Assembly: GCA_905208455.1 (NCBI GenBank)
Contig: CAJLPK010000010.1
Location: forward strand, 1-35,924
DNA: 35,924 nucleotides
DNA from: an uncultured Bacillota bacterium
Lineage (GTDB): Bacteria; Bacillota; Clostridia; Christensenellales; QAND01
Direction of reading: 5' to 3'
Part shown: positions 16,630-23,569 of the stretch, in pieces
Position numbering within the stretch: position 1 is the first letter of the stretch
Layout of the letters: every line of letters begins with the position of its first letter
Program-made: the position numbers and the translations under genes
The notes under the pieces: model-generated
Seen by the model: the letters and a program-made list of their open reading frames with translations, nothing else
Database searches by the model: none
What the model was told of the DNA's origin: nothing

Positions 16630-17869
16630 AACCTATCTGTGGACGGTGATGTCCGGGCTGATGTATGCGGGCAGCAGCGTGATTATGCTGTGGGCCGTTA
16701 CACATATACTCGGCCCGGCCGAAGGCGGCGTCTACACCATCTGCTTTGCGGTATCCCAGCAGCTTTTGACGCTGGGCTGGTACTGCATGCGCACATTCCA
16801 GGCCTCGGATGTGCAGAATATGTATGCGTTCAAGGATTATTTTGCCTCGCGGGTGATTACCGTCGGCTTAATGCTGCTGGCATGCACGGCCTGGGTGCTG
16901 CTCAGCAGGTTTACGCTGGAAAAGGCGGCGCTTACCCTGGTTTTTTGCCTATACCGCGGAGGAGAATCCTTTTCCGATGTATTCGAGGGCCTGTACCAGC
17001 AAAAGGGCCGGTATGATATATCGGCCAAGGGGGTCTTTATCAAATACCTGGTTTCCACCGGCTGCTTTATCGCGGTGCTGTATATCAGCAAAAACCTGAT
17101 GACGGCGGCCTGCTGCCTGGCGCTGTCCTATCTGCTGGTGTTTTTGGCGTACGATTCCGCGGCCGTGGGCGCGTTTGAACGCTTTACCGTCCAGTTTCGG
17201 GCGGGCCATCTGCGCAGGCTGCTGCTGGCGTGCCTGCCGCTGTTCATCGGGTCCTTTTTATCCGGCTATATCAACAATTCCGCCAAGTATGCCATCGACG
17301 CCTACCTGGCTTCGGAGATTCAAACGTATTTCAATATCCTGTTTATGCCTGCGTTTGTCATCAACCTGTTTGCCGGCTTTATCCTAAAGCCGCAGCTGTC
17401 CGTGCTGGCGGAGCAATTCAGCCAGGGCCAGGTGAAAAAATTTTTGCTGACGATGGGCAAGCAGGTCATGTATATTCTGCTCATCACGCTGGTATGTATG
17501 GCAGGGGGGTATGCGCTGGGCATCCCGGTGCTGTCCTGGTTTTACGGCGTGGAGCTGGAGGGGTACAGGGGCGTCCTGCTGGTGCTGCTGGCGGCCGGCG
17601 GGGTTTCGGCGCTGTACAATGTGTTTTATTACTGCATTACCATTATGCGCCGGCAGTATATGGTGCTGGTGGGATACGGCGTCGTTTTCCTCTTGTCGCT
17701 GGTGTGGATGCCCTTTGCGGTGCGCACGGCGGGGATTTGGGGGGCGGCCTGGGGCTATTTGGGCTTGATGGTCGTTATGAACGGAGCCTTTGCCTTGATT
17801 TTGGCCTACTATCTATACCGGCTGAAAAAATATGGGCACTTAAGGAGAGCGCCGAAGCAGGGCGCTTGA
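16574..17869 (+). CDS. Wzx/TacF-like polysaccharide flippase
   Basis: This 431-residue integral membrane protein has about twelve hydrophobic segments and the pattern of the polysaccharide-exporter (MOP) superfamily, including a FEGLYQQKGRYDISAKG loop and a long YRGVLLVLLAAGGVSALYN helix. In pneumococcus, the flippase TacF lies next to licD genes and exports choline-decorated teichoic acid chains. By analogy this protein would move the LicD-modified, lipid-linked glycan across the membrane. The TTG start at 16574 overlaps licD 3 by 56 bases and follows GGGAGAAG; a later start is possible. It could also serve an unrelated glycan. Confidence 0.82.
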   Translation: MKENLRPLILGNGKNLGRKTYLWTVMSGLMYAGSSVIMLWAVTHILGPAEGGVYTICFAVSQQLLTLGWYCMRTFQASDVQNMYAFKDYFASRVITVGLMLLACTAWVLLSRFTLEKAALTLVFCLYRGGESFSDVFEGLYQQKGRYDISAKGVFIKYLVSTGCFIAVLYISKNLMTAACCLALSYLLVFLAYDSAAVGAFERFTVQFRAGHLRRLLLACLPLFIGSFLSGYINNSAKYAIDAYLASEIQTYFNILFMPAFVINLFAGFILKPQLSVLAEQFSQGQVKKFLLTMGKQVMYILLITLVCMAGGYALGIPVLSWFYGVELEGYRGVLLVLLAAGGVSALYNVFYYCITIMRRQYMVLVGYGVVFLLSLVWMPFAVRTAGIWGAAWGYLGLMVVMNGAFALILAYYLYRLKKYGHLRRAPKQGA

Positions 17870-17890
17870 AGAGGCGGAGGTATTGGCACG

Positions 17891-18220
17891 GTGGAAGAGC
17901 TTTTGGTAGAGATGGCCCTGGGGCTATTGGTGGCGTATTTGGCCTATCGGACGGGCTGGCGGGGCGAATTGGGATGGCTGCACCGGTACCATTATTGCAA
18001 CGTGACGCCGGACCACAAGCCGTTGTTTGCCCGGCGCATGGGCCAGGGGCTGATGGCTGTCGGCATCGGCTGCATGGCTATACAGCCGGCTAACCTGCTG
18101 CTGGGCGGAGAGATCGGCTACGCTTTGGGGCTTGCGCTGATGGCGGGCGGCGTAGTCTTTTGCATCGGTGTGCTGTACCGTTATAACGGCAGCATATTCG
18201 GCATGAGGAAACCCAAATAA
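17891..18220 (+). CDS. Small membrane protein of unknown function
   Basis: I do not recognise a function. The 109-residue product has an N-terminal hydrophobic segment, a short polar loop (RYHYCNVTPDHKPLFARR), two further hydrophobic segments and a basic tail. The layout resembles small DUF3784-like membrane proteins, though I cannot confirm this. The GTG start at 17891 follows GAGGCGGAGG. It is the last gene of the licD operon, 21 bases after the flippase and just before the terminator, so it may assist glycan modification or export. Confidence 0.65.
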   Translation: MEELLVEMALGLLVAYLAYRTGWRGELGWLHRYHYCNVTPDHKPLFARRMGQGLMAVGIGCMAIQPANLLLGGEIGYALGLALMAGGVVFCIGVLYRYNGSIFGMRKPK

Positions 18221-18232
18221 GCATGCAAGCGG

Positions 18233-18259
18233 GCGGCGCCTAGGGGCGCTGCTTTTTTT
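18233..18259 (+). terminator. Terminator of the licD operon
   Basis: GCGGCGCC (18233-18240) pairs with GGCGCTGC (18245-18252, one G-U) around TAGG, followed by seven T. It separates the cargo from the recombinase. In the remaining 18260-18446 I see only the ribosome site of the recombinase and no clear promoter. Confidence 0.85.
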
Positions 18260-18446
18260 GTATGGCTGGCAAGGGGGATGGCAGCGCCTTCAAAATCTGC
18301 TGTGCGGCGCGCTGCGCCTGGGCTGGGGTAAGGTGAAGAATCACGGGGTAAACATCCGGCCGGGACATGGAACAGCTCCTTTTTTTGCTCCATTGTATGC
18401 GCTACCGGCGGCCCGGCATGCATACGCTAGACTGGGGGGTGGCGTG

Positions 18447-19862
18447 ATGCGTGCCGCGATTTACAGCCGAAAATCGGTGAAGAGCGAAACGGGGGACTCG
18501 ATTGAAAACCAGGTGGCGCTGTGCAGGCAGTATATCGAGCAGCACTGGCCGCAGGCGGACATTGAGGTGTATGAGGACGAAGGCTTTTCCGGCGCTACGC
18601 TGCAAAGGCCGCGGTTTGCTGCGCTGATGGAGGCGGTACAGGCCGGGCAGGTGGATATGCTGGTTTGTTACCGGCTGGACAGGGTGAGCCGCAGCGTAAC
18701 GGATTTTGCAGCCTTGATCGAAACGCTCAACCGCCGCCAGGTCAGCTTTGTCTGCATCCGCGAACAGTTCGACACAGCCACGCCGATGGGCAAGGCCATG
18801 CTTTACATCGCCTCCGTATTCGCCCAGCTGGAACGGGAGACCATTGCCGAGCGTGTCAGCGATAATATGCAGATGCTGGCGCGCACCGGCCAGTGGCTGG
18901 GCGGCAGGCCGCCCTTGGGCTTTCGCAGCGTGCCGGCCTCCCGACAAACGGCGGCGGGCGTAAAAACGGGGCACAGGCTGCAAACGGCGCCGGAGGAAGC
19001 GCAGGCGGTGCAGGCCGCGTTTGCCGCCTTTGAAGCAGCAGGCACAGTGCGGGCCGCGCAAAAGGCGCTGCAGAAAAGAGGGATAGAGTATACGGCGGCA
19101 GGGGTAAAATCCCTGCTGCGCAATCCTGTATACTGCAAGGCGGATGAACAGGCGTACCGCTACTTTGCCGAGCAGGGCGCGGTCCTGTGCTTTGCCCCGT
19201 CGCAGGCCACAGGCGACAAGGGGCTGATGGTATATAACAAGCGGCAGAACCGAAAAAAGCCCGGTGCGTGGCGGCCGCAGGCACAATGGGTGGTGGCGCT
19301 GGGCAGGCATGAAGGGATGATAGAGGGCGGGGTATGGCGGCGTGTACAGCAAAAACTGGCCAAGCAGACGAGGGAGCGGCAGCCGCAAAACCGCTATGCT
19401 TTATTTTCCGGGCTGCTGCGCTGCGGCGTTTGCGGCGCGCCGATGGAGGCGAAAAAACGCGCCAAGGGGCATGGGTTTGATTATATCTGCCGGCGCAAAC
19501 GGCGGCAGGGGGCAGAGGCATGCCGCGGCCCCAATTTGGCGGGGGAAAAGGCGGATGCCAGCCTGGAGCAGGCTGTCTGGCAGGCAGTAGGCCCGTATCT
19601 GCAAAGGGAGGCAGCGGAAAAGGGAGCCTCCGCAGCGCAGACAGCGGCCCAGCGGCAGCTCGAACAAGCAATCCGGCTGCTTTCAGAATTGCCGGAAACC
19701 GAGCCGCTCATCCAGCAGCTGCGGGCGCGCAGGCAACCGCAGCAGGCACCTGCCGCTGTGACGATGCATACGCTTTCCTTGGCGCAAAAGCAGACGGTAT
19801 ACCGAAGCATACTGGCCAAGATCGTATGGCAGGAGGGGGTGCTGCATCTGTACTTTTCATAA
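18447..19862 (+). CDS. Large serine recombinase (integrase) of the element
   Basis: Large serine recombinases cut and rejoin attP and attB sites through a serine-DNA link. The 471-residue protein has the resolvase catalytic domain (about 1-150) beginning AAIYSRKS, with the presumed nucleophile Ser10, then YRLDRVSRS and the ERETIAERV helix. The Recombinase domain follows (about 165-290), then a zinc ribbon (CGVCGAPM...C...C, about 330-365) and a C-terminal charged helical part. I chose ATG 18447 because an upstream extension covers the terminator and shows no homology. A GTG three bases earlier is equally possible. It is short for this class but looks complete. It ends only four bases before the right attachment arm and is read towards it. 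Confidence 0.93.
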   Translation: MRAAIYSRKSVKSETGDSIENQVALCRQYIEQHWPQADIEVYEDEGFSGATLQRPRFAALMEAVQAGQVDMLVCYRLDRVSRSVTDFAALIETLNRRQVSFVCIREQFDTATPMGKAMLYIASVFAQLERETIAERVSDNMQMLARTGQWLGGRPPLGFRSVPASRQTAAGVKTGHRLQTAPEEAQAVQAAFAAFEAAGTVRAAQKALQKRGIEYTAAGVKSLLRNPVYCKADEQAYRYFAEQGAVLCFAPSQATGDKGLMVYNKRQNRKKPGAWRPQAQWVVALGRHEGMIEGGVWRRVQQKLAKQTRERQPQNRYALFSGLLRCGVCGAPMEAKKRAKGHGFDYICRRKRRQGAEACRGPNLAGEKADASLEQAVWQAVGPYLQREAAEKGASAAQTAAQRQLEQAIRLLSELPETEPLIQQLRARRQPQQAPAAVTMHTLSLAQKQTVYRSILAKIVWQEGVLHLYFS

Positions 19863-19865
19863 TTT

Positions 19866-19895
19866 CCCCTTTTGCAAAACGTCGCTTTCCCGACG
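19866..19895 (+). other. attR: right junction of the element
   Basis: CCCCTTTTGCAAAACGTC (19866-19883) is the inverted partner of the sequence inside the left end. It is followed by GC and the core TTTCCCGACG (19886-19895), where feoB resumes. In the circular form the two ends would form a dyad of about 43 bp with a six-base centre. Confidence 0.85.
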
Positions 19896-20627
19896 CTCAT
19901 CGCAATCATCTCGATGTTTTTTGTAGGTGGCGCGGCACAAAACGGATGGCTGTCCTCTTTGGGCTCTACGCTGATCCTCACGGCGGTGATCGTATTGGGG
20001 ATCGTGATGACGTTTTGCGTGTCCGGCCTGCTGAGCAAAACGGTGCTAAAGGGCGTGCCCTCCTCCTTTACGCTGGAGCTGCCCCCTTACCGGCGGCCGC
20101 AGATCGGCAAGGTCATCGTGCGGTCCATCTGCGACCGGACGCTGTTCGTGCTGGGCCGGGCGGTGGCGGTGGCCGCGCCTGCGGGGCTGCTGATCTGGGT
20201 CTTGGCCAATGTGAACATCGGGGGCCTGACGATCCTGGCGCACTGCACGCAGTTTTTAGACCCCTTTGCGCATCTCATCGGCCTGGACGGCGTGATTTTG
20301 ATGGCGTTTATCCTGGGCTTTCCTGCCAATGAGATCGTATTTCCCATCATCCTCATGGCCTATATGGCAACGGGCAGCTTAACGGACCTGCCTTCTTTGA
20401 CGGCGCTCAAGGATATTTTGGTGCAAAACGGATGGACGTGGCTTACGGCCCTATGTACCGTGCTGTTTTCGCTGATGCACTGGCCGTGCTCCACCACATG
20501 CCTGACCATCCATAAGGAAACAGGCAGCTGGAAATGGACGGCGGCCGCGATGGCCATTCCGACAGGGATGGGGATGCTGCTCTGCTTTTTACTGACTACG
20601 GTCGTCCGGCTGCTGGGCTGGGCGTAA
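19886..20627 (+). pseudogene. feoB: 3' part of feoB, separated from its start by the element
   Basis: From the core on, the frame gives FPTLIAIISMFFVGG and continues through the second half of the FeoB membrane domain, with ILGFPANEIVFPIILM, SLMHWPCSTTC and a last hydrophobic helix ending LLGWA. The fragment (243 residues after the core) has no ribosome site or plausible own start; the frame opens at a TTG inside the attachment arm at 19872. It is not expected to be translated unless the element excises. No stop codon or frameshift has accumulated, consistent with a recent insertion or with periodic restoration. Confidence 0.95.
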
Positions 20628-20632
20628 AAAGG

Positions 20633-20658
20633 CGGCTGCGACGGGCAGCCGTTTTTTT
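20633..20658 (+). terminator. Terminator of the original feoAB operon
   Basis: CGGCTGC (20633-20639) pairs with GCAGCCG (20645-20651), followed by seven T, five bases after the feoB stop. Confidence 0.85.
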
Positions 20659-20679
20659 ATGCGACTTGGAAAAAAGTGG

Positions 20680-20708
20680 TTGACAAACCAAACTGTAACC
20701 ATTAAAAT
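20680..20708 (+). promoter_or_regulatory. Promoter of the Rrf2 regulator gene
   Basis: TTGACA (20680-20685), 17 bases, TAAAAT (20703-20708), 51 bases before the ATG. Confidence 0.8.
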
Positions 20709-20747
20709 AACAGATGTAGAACTGAAACAATAAAAATTACAGTTTGG
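20688..20747 (+). promoter_or_regulatory. Inverted repeat around the promoter, probable autoregulatory operator
   Basis: CCAAACTGTAA (20688-20698) and TTACAGTTTGG (20737-20747) are exact inverted copies, 38 bases apart. The first lies between the -35 and -10 hexamers and the second touches the ribosome site. Rrf2 regulators commonly repress their own gene through such sites. Confidence 0.6.
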
Positions 20748-20758
20748 GGAGGGATGGG

Positions 20759-21196
20759 ATGACAAGCGAATTTACCGTGGCCATCCACGGCCTGGTATAC
20801 TTGCACCATCGAGGAGAAACGGCTTCCAGCGAGGTGTTGGCGCAAAACATCTGCACCAACCCGGCCCGGGTGCGCAAGGTGATGGCAAAGCTGAAAAGAG
20901 CCGGCCTTGTGGAGACCAAGGAGGGCGCTGTGGGCGGATATCAATTTACAAAGCTGCCGGAAACGGTGTCGCTGGCAGAGATCGCCAAGGCGCTGGGAGA
21001 GCGGTTTGTCTGCTCATCCTGGCACAGCGGCGGCAAAGAGCTGCCCTGCCTTGTGGCTTCCGGCATGGCCGAGGTGATGGATGGCCTGTATCAGGAGCTG
21101 GATGCCCTGTGCAGACAGCGCTTGGCCGGGATCACGCTGGCGGATGTGGCGTATAGGATCTTTTCAGGCAGGGAAAAACAGCAAACAGGGGCTTAA
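20759..21196 (+). CDS. Rrf2-family transcriptional regulator
   Basis: Rrf2 proteins (IscR, NsrR, CymR and relatives) sense Fe-S clusters, redox state or metabolites and bind DNA as dimers. The 145-residue protein has the Rrf2 winged helix: ASSEVLAQNICTNPARVRKV, then LKRAGLVETKEGAVGGYQ. Two cysteines follow in CSSWHSGGKELPC, where IscR-like members keep cluster ligands. Only two of the usual three cysteines are seen there, so the sensing mode is uncertain. The ATG at 20759 follows GGGGAGGGATGGG; an upstream TTG would overlap that site. It lies between the feoB remnant and a thioredoxin gene, which suggests a redox or iron-linked role. Confidence 0.88.
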   Translation: MTSEFTVAIHGLVYLHHRGETASSEVLAQNICTNPARVRKVMAKLKRAGLVETKEGAVGGYQFTKLPETVSLAEIAKALGERFVCSSWHSGGKELPCLVASGMAEVMDGLYQELDALCRQRLAGITLADVAYRIFSGREKQQTGA

Positions 21197-21263
21197 GCAC
21201 GCCCTCTGAAAAAAGGAACAAACAGCGAAAGCAAAAAACAAAAAACGCAGGAGGAAACATACA

Positions 21264-21584
21264 ATGGCAATCGTTACATTGACAAAGGACAATTTTCAGC
21301 AGGAAGTGATGCAGGCGGCTGAGCCGGTATTGGTGGATTTTTGGGCCAGCTGGTGCGGCCCGTGCCGGATGCTGAGCCCCATCGTGGATGAGTTGGCCGA
21401 GGAATTGGGCGGAAAGGTGAAGGTCGGCAAGGTAAACGTGGATGACGAGCAGGCGCTGGCTGAGCAGTTCCGCATCATGACGATCCCCACGCTGATGCTC
21501 TTTAAGGGCGGCCAACAGGTGGCAGCATCGGTAGGCGTCAAGAGCAAGGCAGATCTTTTGGATATGGTGAACAGCGCCTTATAA
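21264..21584 (+). CDS. trxA: Thioredoxin
   Basis: Thioredoxin reduces protein disulfides in the cytoplasm. The 106-residue protein has the complete fold: VLVDFWASWCGPCRM with the redox pair Cys31/Cys34, the cis-proline segment MTIPTLMLFKGG and a C-terminal helix. The ATG follows AGGAGGAAACATACA. It is 67 bases downstream of the Rrf2 gene, with no terminator between, so the two are probably co-transcribed and redox-regulated. Confidence 0.96.
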   Translation: MAIVTLTKDNFQQEVMQAAEPVLVDFWASWCGPCRMLSPIVDELAEELGGKVKVGKVNVDDEQALAEQFRIMTIPTLMLFKGGQQVAASVGVKSKADLLDMVNSAL

Positions 21585-21598
21585 GGCAAAGAAAAAAG

Positions 21599-21620
21599 CA
21601 GGCCTATGGCCTGTTTTTTT
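21599..21620. terminator. Bidirectional terminator between trxA and mntP
   Basis: CAGGCC (21599-21604) pairs with GGCCTG (21608-21613), with an A-run on the left and seven T on the right, serving two convergent genes. Confidence 0.85.
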
Positions 21621-21626
21621 CTGCGG

Positions 21627-22187
21627 TCAGCCGAGAAGGCCCAGGTGATCCAACAGGATCTTCAGCCCGATCAAGATCAATACCAGCCCGCCCAGCAATT
21701 CCGCTTTGGCCTTGCATCGATGGCCCAATACATGCCCCAGCTTTACGCCGGCGAAGGAAAACAGGAAGGTGACGCAGCCAATCAGCGGCAGAGCCAGGGC
21801 AATATCGACCTGCAAAAATGCAAACGTAACGCCGACGGCCAGCGCGTCGATGCTGGTGGCGACGGCCAGCGGCAGCATAGCACGCGGGCTGAAATCCGCG
21901 GTCTCCTGGTTTCCCTCGGAGCGGGATTCCCGAATCATATTGGCTCCGATGAAGCACAGAAGGACAAAGGCGATCCAATGGTCAAAGCTGGTGATCAGCG
22001 ATTGAAACTGGCGGCCCAGCGCATAGCCCAAAAACGGCATCAGCGCCTGAAATCCGCCAAAATACAGCCCGGCCGCGGCGCAGTGCCTGAGGCTGGCCCG
22101 GCCGCTGGAAAGCCCTTTACAGATAGAAACAGCAAAGGCGTCCATGCTCAGCCCCACAGCAATGAGCAATAGCTCCCAAGTCGTCAT
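21627..22187 (-). CDS. mntP: Manganese efflux pump MntP
   Basis: MntP exports Mn2+ from the cytoplasm. The 186-residue protein matches the family length and has six hydrophobic segments with two related halves, each holding conserved aspartates: VGLSMDAFAVS near the N terminus and ATSIDALAVG in the middle. I chose the ATG at 22187, which gives MTTWELLLIAVGLSMDA. The frame continues upstream for 54 codons, but those bases are the riboswitch leader. The ribosome site (GGGGTTGAATGGAAT) is weak. The riboswitch upstream is the one usually linked to this family, which strengthens the call. Confidence 0.93.
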   Translation of the reverse strand: MTTWELLLIAVGLSMDAFAVSICKGLSSGRASLRHCAAAGLYFGGFQALMPFLGYALGRQFQSLITSFDHWIAFVLLCFIGANMIRESRSEGNQETADFSPRAMLPLAVATSIDALAVGVTFAFLQVDIALALPLIGCVTFLFSFAGVKLGHVLGHRCKAKAELLGGLVLILIGLKILLDHLGLLG

Positions 22188-22244
22188 ATTCCATTCAACC
22201 CCTACAAAAATTGAAAAACCCGAACCCACACAAAGGGGAGGCAT

Positions 22245-22370
22245 AAAAAAAGACGCATACAGGCCAAACCAAGCCCTGCATGAGTCTCGTTCATTAAGGC
22301 AAGCCAGGCAGACGCCAGTATGTTGACTTGCCACGCACATCGTACGCATAACTACTCCCTCACGGGTTTT
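22245..22370 (-). promoter_or_regulatory. yybP-ykoY manganese riboswitch with terminator
   Basis: Read on the reverse strand, the leader has the known motif parts in order: GGGAGTAG in the first internal loop, GTCAACATACT in the middle, and GAACGAGACTC before the closing strand. The closing helix pairs CGTGAG (22359-22364) with CTCATG (22279-22284) and extends with CC/GG. GGCAAG and CTTGCC form the inner stem. A terminator stem ATGCAGG/CCTGTAT (22275-22281 with 22257-22263), then GCGTC and seven T, shares bases with the closing strand. Manganese binding should therefore prevent termination and switch mntP on, as established for this class. Confidence 0.85.
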
Positions 22371-22382
22371 TCATGTCTGTAA

Positions 22383-22411
22383 AAAATACCATATTTCCAA
22401 AGGCTTGTCAA
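22383..22411 (-). promoter_or_regulatory. Promoter of the mntP riboswitch transcript
   Basis: On the reverse strand, TTGACA (22411-22406), 17 bases, then TATTTT (22388-22383), about 20 bases before the aptamer. Confidence 0.7.
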
Positions 22412-22427
22412 CGCAGGGAAAAACGCT

Positions 22428-22456
22428 TTGCAGTTTTGCGCATTGTCGTGTAGCAT
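22428..22456 (+). promoter_or_regulatory. Promoter of dut
   Basis: TTGCAG (22428-22433), 17 bases, TAGCAT (22451-22456), 29 bases before the dut ATG and divergent from the mntP promoter. Confidence 0.5.
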
Positions 22457-22485
22457 AGAAGAAAAACCATGAGGAGGAAAAAACA

Positions 22486-22932
22486 ATGCAGAAAGTGCCT
22501 GTGCATATCAAAAAACTAAGAGAGAACGCCATGCTGCCGCGCTATGGCTCGGCAGAGGCGGCAGGGGCGGACCTGTATGCCTGCCTGGAAGCGCCGGTAG
22601 AGATCGCGGCAGGCGGCACGGCGATGGTCCCGACCGGCCTGGCCATGGAGCTGCCGGAGGGCACGGCCGGCCTGGTCTATGCACGCAGCGGGCTTGCCAG
22701 CAAAAAAGGGCTGGCGCCTGCCAACAAGGTAGGCGTGATCGACAGCGATTATCGGGGCGAGGTGATGGTGGCGCTGCATAACCACAGCGCACAGGCCGCT
22801 GTGGTGGAGCCGGGAGAGCGCATTGCCCAGCTAGTGGTGGCGCCTGTGCTGCGCGCTGTCTTTGACGAGACGGAGACGCTGAGCGATACCGTGCGCGGGG
22901 AAGGCGGCTTTGGGTCCACAGGACGAAAATAG
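22486..22932 (+). CDS. dut: dUTP diphosphatase
   Basis: dUTPase hydrolyses dUTP to dUMP, keeping uracil out of DNA and supplying dTMP synthesis. All five trimeric dUTPase motifs are present in 148 residues: AGADLYA, ARSGLASKKGL, VIDSDYRGEV with the catalytic aspartate, GERIAQLVV and the C-terminal GEGGFGSTG. The ATG follows ATGAGGAGGAAAAAACA. It is monocistronic in appearance; a decayed gene follows directly. Confidence 0.97.
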   Translation: MQKVPVHIKKLRENAMLPRYGSAEAAGADLYACLEAPVEIAAGGTAMVPTGLAMELPEGTAGLVYARSGLASKKGLAPANKVGVIDSDYRGEVMVALHNHSAQAAVVEPGERIAQLVVAPVLRAVFDETETLSDTVRGEGGFGSTGRK

Positions 22933-22933
22933 C

Positions 22934-23314
22934 AATGTGCCTGCAGTGCAGGACAAAACCCTATGGACACGAACAAAGAACCGCGCCTGGCTCACAATAT
23001 AAACCTGTACCGTGCTGCTACGGCATCGAGGGGTTTGATACTGTGCACGTCAAGAAAAACGCCCTGGCGCTATTGGGGGAAGCGCTGCGTACAAAGCGCA
23101 AAAAGGGCGTGATCGGTACGGGCGCTATGAGCGATCCGTGTACAACCCGTTAGAACAAAGGCTGAGGATGACACGGCGGGTACTGATACAGCGACACGGG
23201 TCCGGTGTGGCCATTGTGACCAAAGGCCCGGGGCACAGGGCGCTGACGGAGGCGTTTTATAGGCTGGCCGGGCGCGGCGCTTGGCCTACCGCATGGAGGC
23301 TGCCATCGCATTGA
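22934..23314 (+). pseudogene. Decayed SPL-family radical SAM gene
   Basis: Three frames together resemble an SPL-type (spore photoproduct lyase-like) radical SAM protein. VPAVQDKTLWTRTKNRAWL (22937-22993) is followed in the next frame by NINLYR, then CYGIEGFDTVHVKKNALALL and RTKRKKGVIGTGAMSDP (to about 23139), then YNPLEQRLRMTRRVLIQRHG and GVAIVTKG, ending at 23314. Between LYR and CYGIEG, intact relatives carry the GC.HGCIYC loop with the cluster cysteines; it is deleted here. The SDP-YNP junction has two extra bases. The C-terminal half is absent. The gene is therefore non-functional. The family match is from recognisable motifs, not from a search. Confidence 0.75.
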
Positions 23315-23423
23315 CACAGCGTCCGTCTGGCGCCTGCCGGCTGCCCTTTTTGACAGAAACGCCAAAATAATACAAGATGATACTTTTTTGAAAGAAAAAG
23401 AAAAAAACATGAGAAGAAAACCG

Positions 23424-23452
23424 CTTGCGTTCTTTGAAAATTTTTGTTATAC
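23424..23452 (+). promoter_or_regulatory. Promoter of the alcohol dehydrogenase gene
   Basis: TTGCGT (23424-23429), 17 bases, TATACT (23447-23452) with a TGT extended -10 just before it. Apart from the pseudogene and this promoter, the 637 bases between dut and the dehydrogenase show nothing else. Confidence 0.75.
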
Positions 23453-23569
23453 TAATAATACCGAATGATACTATATGTACTTCGCTTTGTATGACATCAG
23501 ATGGATAAGGGGACCAGGCAGGCTCCGGAGGTCTGTTGCATAAAAATTCTTTATCTGGAGGAGATTTAC

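Larger units (their letters stand above)
9247..19885 (+). mobile_element. 10.64 kb serine-recombinase integrative element inserted in feoB, carrying a LicD-type surface-modification locus
   Basis: The bounds are set by the direct repeat TTTCCCGACG at 9247-9256 and 19886-19895. Joining the flanks at this core restores an in-frame feoB. The element carries an ABC importer, a helix-turn-helix/LicC-like protein, three LicD proteins, a flippase, a small membrane protein and a large serine recombinase next to the right end. No conjugation, replication or phage structural genes are seen, so it would need help to move between cells, or it may only excise and reinsert. Base composition of the coding parts is close to that of the host, suggesting exchange among related genomes. 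No directionality factor was recognised. Confidence 0.92.

Noticed and set aside
18181..18423. Reverse-strand small frame between the licD operon and the recombinase, possibly an excision factor
   Set aside because: It lacks a ribosome site, covers the forward terminator and resembles no known directionality factor.
18258..18446. 63-codon upstream extension of the recombinase
   Set aside because: Its start lies in the T-run of a terminator and the added residues do not match the resolvase fold; the catalytic domain begins at 18447.
19872..19885. TTG at 19872 as an independent start for the 3' feoB part
   Set aside because: It has no ribosome site and lies inside the attachment arm, so the frame opening is a by-product of the insertion.
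9247..19885. Conjugative element or prophage
   Set aside because: No relaxase, type IV secretion, replication or phage structural genes are present between the two junctions.
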